Assembly (NCBI RefSeq): GCF_000214175.1
Contig: NC_015564.1
Span: 2,294,001 to 2,358,000 of the forward strand
Length of the DNA: 64,000 nt
Direction: 5' to 3'
Source of the DNA: Hoyosella subflava DQS3-9A1
GTDB taxonomy: Bacteria > Actinomycetota > Actinomycetes > Mycobacteriales > Mycobacteriaceae
The position numbers and the translations under genes are program-made. This document shows, piece after piece, positions 61,182 through 64,000 of this stretch. Numbering within the stretch: position 1 is the stretch's first letter; every line of letters starts with the position of its first letter. The notes under the pieces were generated by a model. It saw nothing but the letters and a program-made list of their open reading frames with translations. It was not told where the DNA came from and made no database searches.

Positions 61182-61715
61182 ATGCGACCGATCGCTCGTA
61201 CCGTATTCGTTGCCGCAGCGGCATTTCCGCTCGCTTTGGCGTCCCCCGGCTTTGCCGCAGCAGCCGAGCCCACCGATGTCAGCTACGCATACGCGGTGAG
61301 CGGATCGAACGTCACCAATACCATCACCAACAACTCAGGTTCAGTGCTTCAGTGCGCCACTTCCCTTGCGCCCGCGCCAGAGGGCGTCCTGCCGCCGGTG
61401 GAAGAAGTTCTTCGCGACGGTCAGACGCTTTACGCTGCCGGTGAAGTTCAGCCGGGCGGCGCTACACAAACGGTAAGCGACGTGCCGGACGGCACGTACG
61501 TCGTGCTCGCCACGTGCTCAAGCGACGACACCGACCCTGCCATGTGGGTATCCGACTACCCGGGTATCGAAGAAACACTGCAACTGTTCCCCGCCACCGC
61601 GTTCACTGTCGAGGAAGCATCGCGAGTTGTCACCATTCCTGGCGGGGCTCCGACACCTCCGGAACCCGCTGTGCCGGACCTTGTGGCTCTCCTGTTCAGC
61701 GGCAGCGCGGAATAA
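61182..61715 (+). CDS. Secreted protein of unknown function
   Basis: 177 residues from ATG 61182; the TTG just before is less likely. A signal peptide (PIARTVFVAAAAFPLALASP then GFAAAA) leads to a mature domain of about 150 residues that is strand-rich, with SGSNVTNTITNNSGSVLQCA near 40 and a second cysteine in VVLATCSSD near 110. The composition suggests an immunoglobulin-like beta-sandwich with one disulphide, secreted to the envelope or medium, as is common in mycolic-acid bacteria. No family recognised. Followed by a strong hairpin at 61754. Confidence 0.72.
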   Translation: MRPIARTVFVAAAAFPLALASPGFAAAAEPTDVSYAYAVSGSNVTNTITNNSGSVLQCATSLAPAPEGVLPPVEEVLRDGQTLYAAGEVQPGGATQTVSDVPDGTYVVLATCSSDDTDPAMWVSDYPGIEETLQLFPATAFTVEEASRVVTIPGGAPTPPEPAVPDLVALLFSGSAE

Positions 61716-61753
61716 GCAACGGCTTAGCTCCAGGTACGCGCGAGATCTCCTTA

Positions 61754-61803
61754 AGAAACCATGGATTTCCTCAGGAAGTTACCTGAGTAAATCCATGGTT
61801 TCT
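61754..61803. terminator. Long 22-bp-arm hairpin (terminator or small palindromic element)
   Basis: Arms at 61754-61775 (AGAAACCATGGATTTCCTCA plus GG) and 61782-61803 pair at 21 of 22 positions around a 6-base loop. It lies 38 bp after the secreted-protein stop and 65 bp before the converging DJ-1-like gene, so it could terminate both directions. No T-run follows, and the stem is far longer than usual terminators. Confidence 0.7.
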
Positions 61804-61867
61804 GTCGCAAATCTGTGATGCCGACGCCTGTGAGCGGTAGCAGGACGTGACCGACTGGCGGACTCGT

Positions 61868-62647
61868 TCACGCAGCTCCGCTGGACCCCCTGGCCCGGCG
61901 GCGCCCAGGGCTGTGACGGCGCGCTTTGCGCACCGCGATACGCCACGCTAGTTCTGACAGGGCGGTGGTTTCGCGGAGGAATGCGCGCGGTTCGGTCACA
62001 GCTAGCTTTTTCGCCTCCCGGCCGACGAATGCAGCGACGCCGCGTTTCGTGGCAGCAGTCGCTTTCTGCAGGCTCCCGCTGTCGTAAGGCGGCTGCGGAT
62101 CGTACTCAATTACTAGCTGCGCGGCACGGGCAACGTCGTCCCCCGCGATTCTTCCGACCAGCCATAGGGCAAGGTCGATGCCTGCTGAGACGCCGGCTCC
62201 AGTGACGATCTTTCCGGTGTGCACTATCCGCTCGTCGTTAATGGCTTGTGCCCCAAGTCCTTTGAGCACGGACATCTCCGACCAATGCGTAGTCGCGGGC
62301 TTCCCATCGAGCAGGCCGGCGGCGGCCAGCACCACCGACCCGGTGCAGACCGACGCGGTCCATTGCGTGGTTTCGTGCACACGCCGCATCCACTCCAGTA
62401 ACTGCTGGTTCTTTGCGATGGTGCCACTCGCAGCTCCGGACCCACCGATCAATACGATGTCCGGCGCGGGAGTTTCGTCGAAGGAATGCGTGGCTGCCAT
62501 GACAAAGACGCCGCTGTCGGCGATCACGGGCCCAGGCTCGGTCCATACGAAACGCAACTCAGCTCCAGGGATGCAACGTAGCACCTCGTACGGGCCGACG
62601 ATGTCAAGCGCGGTCATACCGGGGTACACCACGATCGCGATCTGCAT
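61868..62647 (-). CDS. DJ-1/PfpI-family protein (isonitrile-hydratase-like)
   Basis: 259 residues. IVVYPGMTALDIVGPYEVL near 4-22 and the nucleophile elbow SVCTGSVVLAAAGLLDGKPA near 98-117, with Cys about 100 followed by TTHW, match the GATase1-like branch that includes isonitrile hydratase and the sensor part of GlxA regulators. GAGVSAGIDLAL near 150 is also conserved. The C-terminal 50 residues are basic and extra. It follows the GlxA-type regulator gene by 9 bp on the same strand and is probably its target or partner. Its reaction is unproven. Confidence 0.85.
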   Translation of the reverse strand: MQIAIVVYPGMTALDIVGPYEVLRCIPGAELRFVWTEPGPVIADSGVFVMAATHSFDETPAPDIVLIGGSGAASGTIAKNQQLLEWMRRVHETTQWTASVCTGSVVLAAAGLLDGKPATTHWSEMSVLKGLGAQAINDERIVHTGKIVTGAGVSAGIDLALWLVGRIAGDDVARAAQLVIEYDPQPPYDSGSLQKATAATKRGVAAFVGREAKKLAVTEPRAFLRETTALSELAWRIAVRKARRHSPGRRRARGSSGAA

Positions 62648-62656
62648 GCTTGCTCC

Positions 62657-63652
62657 TCACGAAACTTTTGGTTTGGTCTGAAAGTGCTGCCGGTACCGGC
62701 CGGGTGTTGTTGCTGCGCGTCGGGCGAATGCCCGGTGCAGGGTCTCCGGGCGCCCGAACCCTACTTGGGTCGCGATCGCGGGAATAAGCAGATCGGTGGT
62801 TTCGAGAAGGACTTTCGCCGCTTCGACCCGCAACGATTCGACGAGAACCGCTGGCGTGACCCCAACTTCCTTGCGGAACAAGCGGGCGAAGTTCCGTGGG
62901 CTCATGTCTACGCGTGACGCAAGAGTTTCGACGGACAGGTCTTCCGCCAGATGATCGGGCAGCCAGCGCTGCAATTTCACCAGTGCTGGCGTGCGCGCGG
63001 GAGGATTGCGCATGTGCATACTGAACTGCGACTGCCCGCCGGGGCGGCGGAGGAAGACCACGAGCCAGCTCGCCACTTGATGTGCGATCTCAGAACCGCA
63101 GTCGTCCTCGACCAATGCCAGTGCCAGGTCAATGCCAGCGGTGACGCCAGCTGACGTCCACCGGTCGCGGTCGCGAACGTAGATGGCGTCGGCCTCGACA
63201 TCTATGGCTGGATGGTCAGTTTGTAGTTGCCCGCATACGGCCCAGTGTGTGGTCGCCCGATAACCGTCGAGCAGGCCCGCACGGGCGAGGATCGCCGCAC
63301 CTGAGCACACCGAGGTGGTGCGCCTCGTGGTGGCCGAAATAGTCTGAAGGTCTTCAATCGCGGCTGGATGATCGTCGGCGAAGGAATAAACACCGAGACC
63401 TCCGGCCACGAGTAGCGTGTCGATTCCAGACTGCTGCGATGCGTCCGTGAGCGAAGCGTCCACACCGATGCTGATGCCGCTCTCCGTCCGCACTGTCTTG
63501 CCGCTCGGCGACGCGAGCATAACCGTGTAGCCGGGGTTCGAGCCCAGCAACGATGCGGTCCTAAAGACATCCGTTGGGCCTGCGATGTCGAGCAGGTTGC
63601 AGCCGTCGAAGACAACGACAACGACCTCACGGAAATCGCGTGAACACCGCAC
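62657..63652 (-). CDS. GlxA-type AraC transcriptional regulator with DJ-1/PfpI domain
   Basis: 331 residues from a GTG. Residues 1 to about 190 are a DJ-1/PfpI-like sensor: VVVVFDGCNLLDIAGPTDVF near 10-29, and SVCSGAAILARAGLLDGYRA near 113 with Cys in place. Residues 230-325 hold two AraC helix-turn-helices: LSVETLASRVDMSPRNFARL then IPAIATQVGFGRPETLHRAF and the ending TTPGRYRQHF. It is followed closely by the DJ-1-like gene, so the pair may sense and act on a similar small molecule. Confidence 0.9.
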   Translation of the reverse strand: MRCSRDFREVVVVVFDGCNLLDIAGPTDVFRTASLLGSNPGYTVMLASPSGKTVRTESGISIGVDASLTDASQQSGIDTLLVAGGLGVYSFADDHPAAIEDLQTISATTRRTTSVCSGAAILARAGLLDGYRATTHWAVCGQLQTDHPAIDVEADAIYVRDRDRWTSAGVTAGIDLALALVEDDCGSEIAHQVASWLVVFLRRPGGQSQFSMHMRNPPARTPALVKLQRWLPDHLAEDLSVETLASRVDMSPRNFARLFRKEVGVTPAVLVESLRVEAAKVLLETTDLLIPAIATQVGFGRPETLHRAFARRAATTPGRYRQHFQTKPKVS

Positions 63653-63733
63653 TCATTGATCGTTTCCTGAAAGACGGTTGGCGGCAAGGACAAGTAACTG
63701 ACGATTTCAGCCCCAGCAGGAGGCGGGGGGTCA

Positions 63734-64000
63734 TCAAAGCACCGCGAGAATCTCGTCCGCGGTTTGGTAGCCCGAACGGACTGCGCCTTCCATATAGCCG
63801 TTCCATTCGATGGCGTGCTCTGCCCCCGCCCAGTGCAGTCGCCCGACGGGTTTGCGAAGGACCTCCCCGTAGCTGGTCCACACGCCGGGTGCGAAGTGGG
63901 CACCATAGCAGCCGCGCGTGAATTCCTCTGCACTCCAATCTTTCTCCACGTAGTCGGTTGGATCGGCGGCTTCCGGACCGAAGTACCGGACAAAGCTGTC
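63734..64000 (-). CDS. Flavin-containing amine oxidase, C-terminal part (cut by window edge)
   Basis: 88 codons are visible before the stop at 63734. The C-terminal block is clear: GVWTSYGEVLRKPVGRLHWA then GAEHAIEWNGYMEGAVRSGY and ADEIL, where the GR..W.G.E...W.GYMEGA pattern binds FAD in monoamine oxidase-type enzymes. FVRYFGPEAADPTDYVEKDW precedes it. The N-terminal FAD site is outside the window. Such enzymes oxidise primary or secondary amines to imines with H2O2 release. Its neighbours at 62657 and 61868 may be unrelated. Confidence 0.88.
   Translation of the reverse strand, partial: DSFVRYFGPEAADPTDYVEKDWSAEEFTRGCYGAHFAPGVWTSYGEVLRKPVGRLHWAGAEHAIEWNGYMEGAVRSGYQTADEILAVL

Noticed and set aside
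1-64000. CRISPR array, tRNA or rRNA genes
   Set aside because: No regularly spaced repeats, no cloverleaf-like stretch with a CCA-type end, and no conserved rRNA sequence were noticed on either strand.
1-64000. Insertion sequence or integrase
   Set aside because: Despite several gene remnants, no transposase, integrase or DDE/recombinase motif was recognised in any frame. The decay could come from small deletions.

Overview
The window looks like chromosomal DNA of a mycolic-acid actinomycete, most likely Rhodococcus or a close relative such as Gordonia or Nocardia. The evidence is high GC, frequent GTG starts, stop/start overlaps of the ATGA or GTGA type, two wax ester synthase/diacylglycerol acyltransferase (WS/DGAT) genes, and many oxygenases, FadD, TetR and HxlR genes. 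I see no rRNA, tRNA, CRISPR array, phage or intact insertion sequence. It reads as a catabolic accessory region made of separately regulated modules, with gene remnants between them.

Region 1 (1-8324) starts with the N-terminus of an AraC-type regulator, divergent from a tight six-gene operon: Baeyer-Villiger-type flavin monooxygenase, alpha/beta hydrolase, aldehyde dehydrogenase, SDR, acyl-CoA ligase and WS/DGAT. The order suggests a ketone oxygenated to an ester, cleaved, oxidised to an acid, activated to acyl-CoA and used in lipid metabolism or storage. Region 2 (8752-24700, minus strand) is a sugar regulon: araB-araD-araA with an aldose epimerase; a ribose-type ABC transporter followed by a nitrilase-fold amidase, a Gfo/Idh/MocA oxidoreductase and a LacI repressor; and a GMC oxidoreductase with a gluconate-dehydrogenase subunit-3-like partner and an aldo/keto reductase. 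Copies of a TGTTAGCGCTAACA palindrome precede each of the three transcription units, so one LacI protein probably controls them all.

Region 3 (25421-31665, plus) is an amino-acid or amine unit: HAD hydrolase, RidA-like protein, PLP-dependent D-threonine-aldolase-like enzyme, SDR, a decayed FAD oxidase, an intact sarcosine/N-methyltryptophan-oxidase-like enzyme and a GntR regulator. An inverted repeat overlaps the upstream promoter. Region 4 (32381-34850) holds a Phd/VapC toxin-antitoxin pair, an HD-domain hydrolase, and remnants of an OYE-type reductase and a molybdopterin oxidoreductase.

Region 5 (34851-48120) repeats the Region 1 theme: P450, Rieske oxygenase, its flavin/2Fe-2S reductase, WS/DGAT, SDR, acyl-CoA dehydrogenase, acyl-CoA ligase, class 3 aldehyde dehydrogenase and an HSDL2-like SDR. 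Two related TetR regulators are present, and one candidate operator motif recurs at four places. A frameshifted FadB fragment closes it. Region 6 (48220-58275) contains a thioesterase/HxlR pair, a broken DUF2236 gene, a geranylgeranyl-reductase-like flavoprotein, an overlapping OYE/acetoacetate-decarboxylase-like/FMO-SDR-fusion operon divergent from a TetR gene, and a quinone oxidoreductase/HxlR pair with clear palindromic operators. Region 7 (58315-64000) is patchier: a frameshifted esterase, DUF6745-like and DHFR-like fragments, a methyltransferase, two small secreted proteins, a strong 22-bp hairpin, a DJ-1/PfpI protein with a GlxA-type regulator, and the C-terminus of a flavin amine oxidase.

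All functional names come from motifs and family memory read by eye; no database search was possible.
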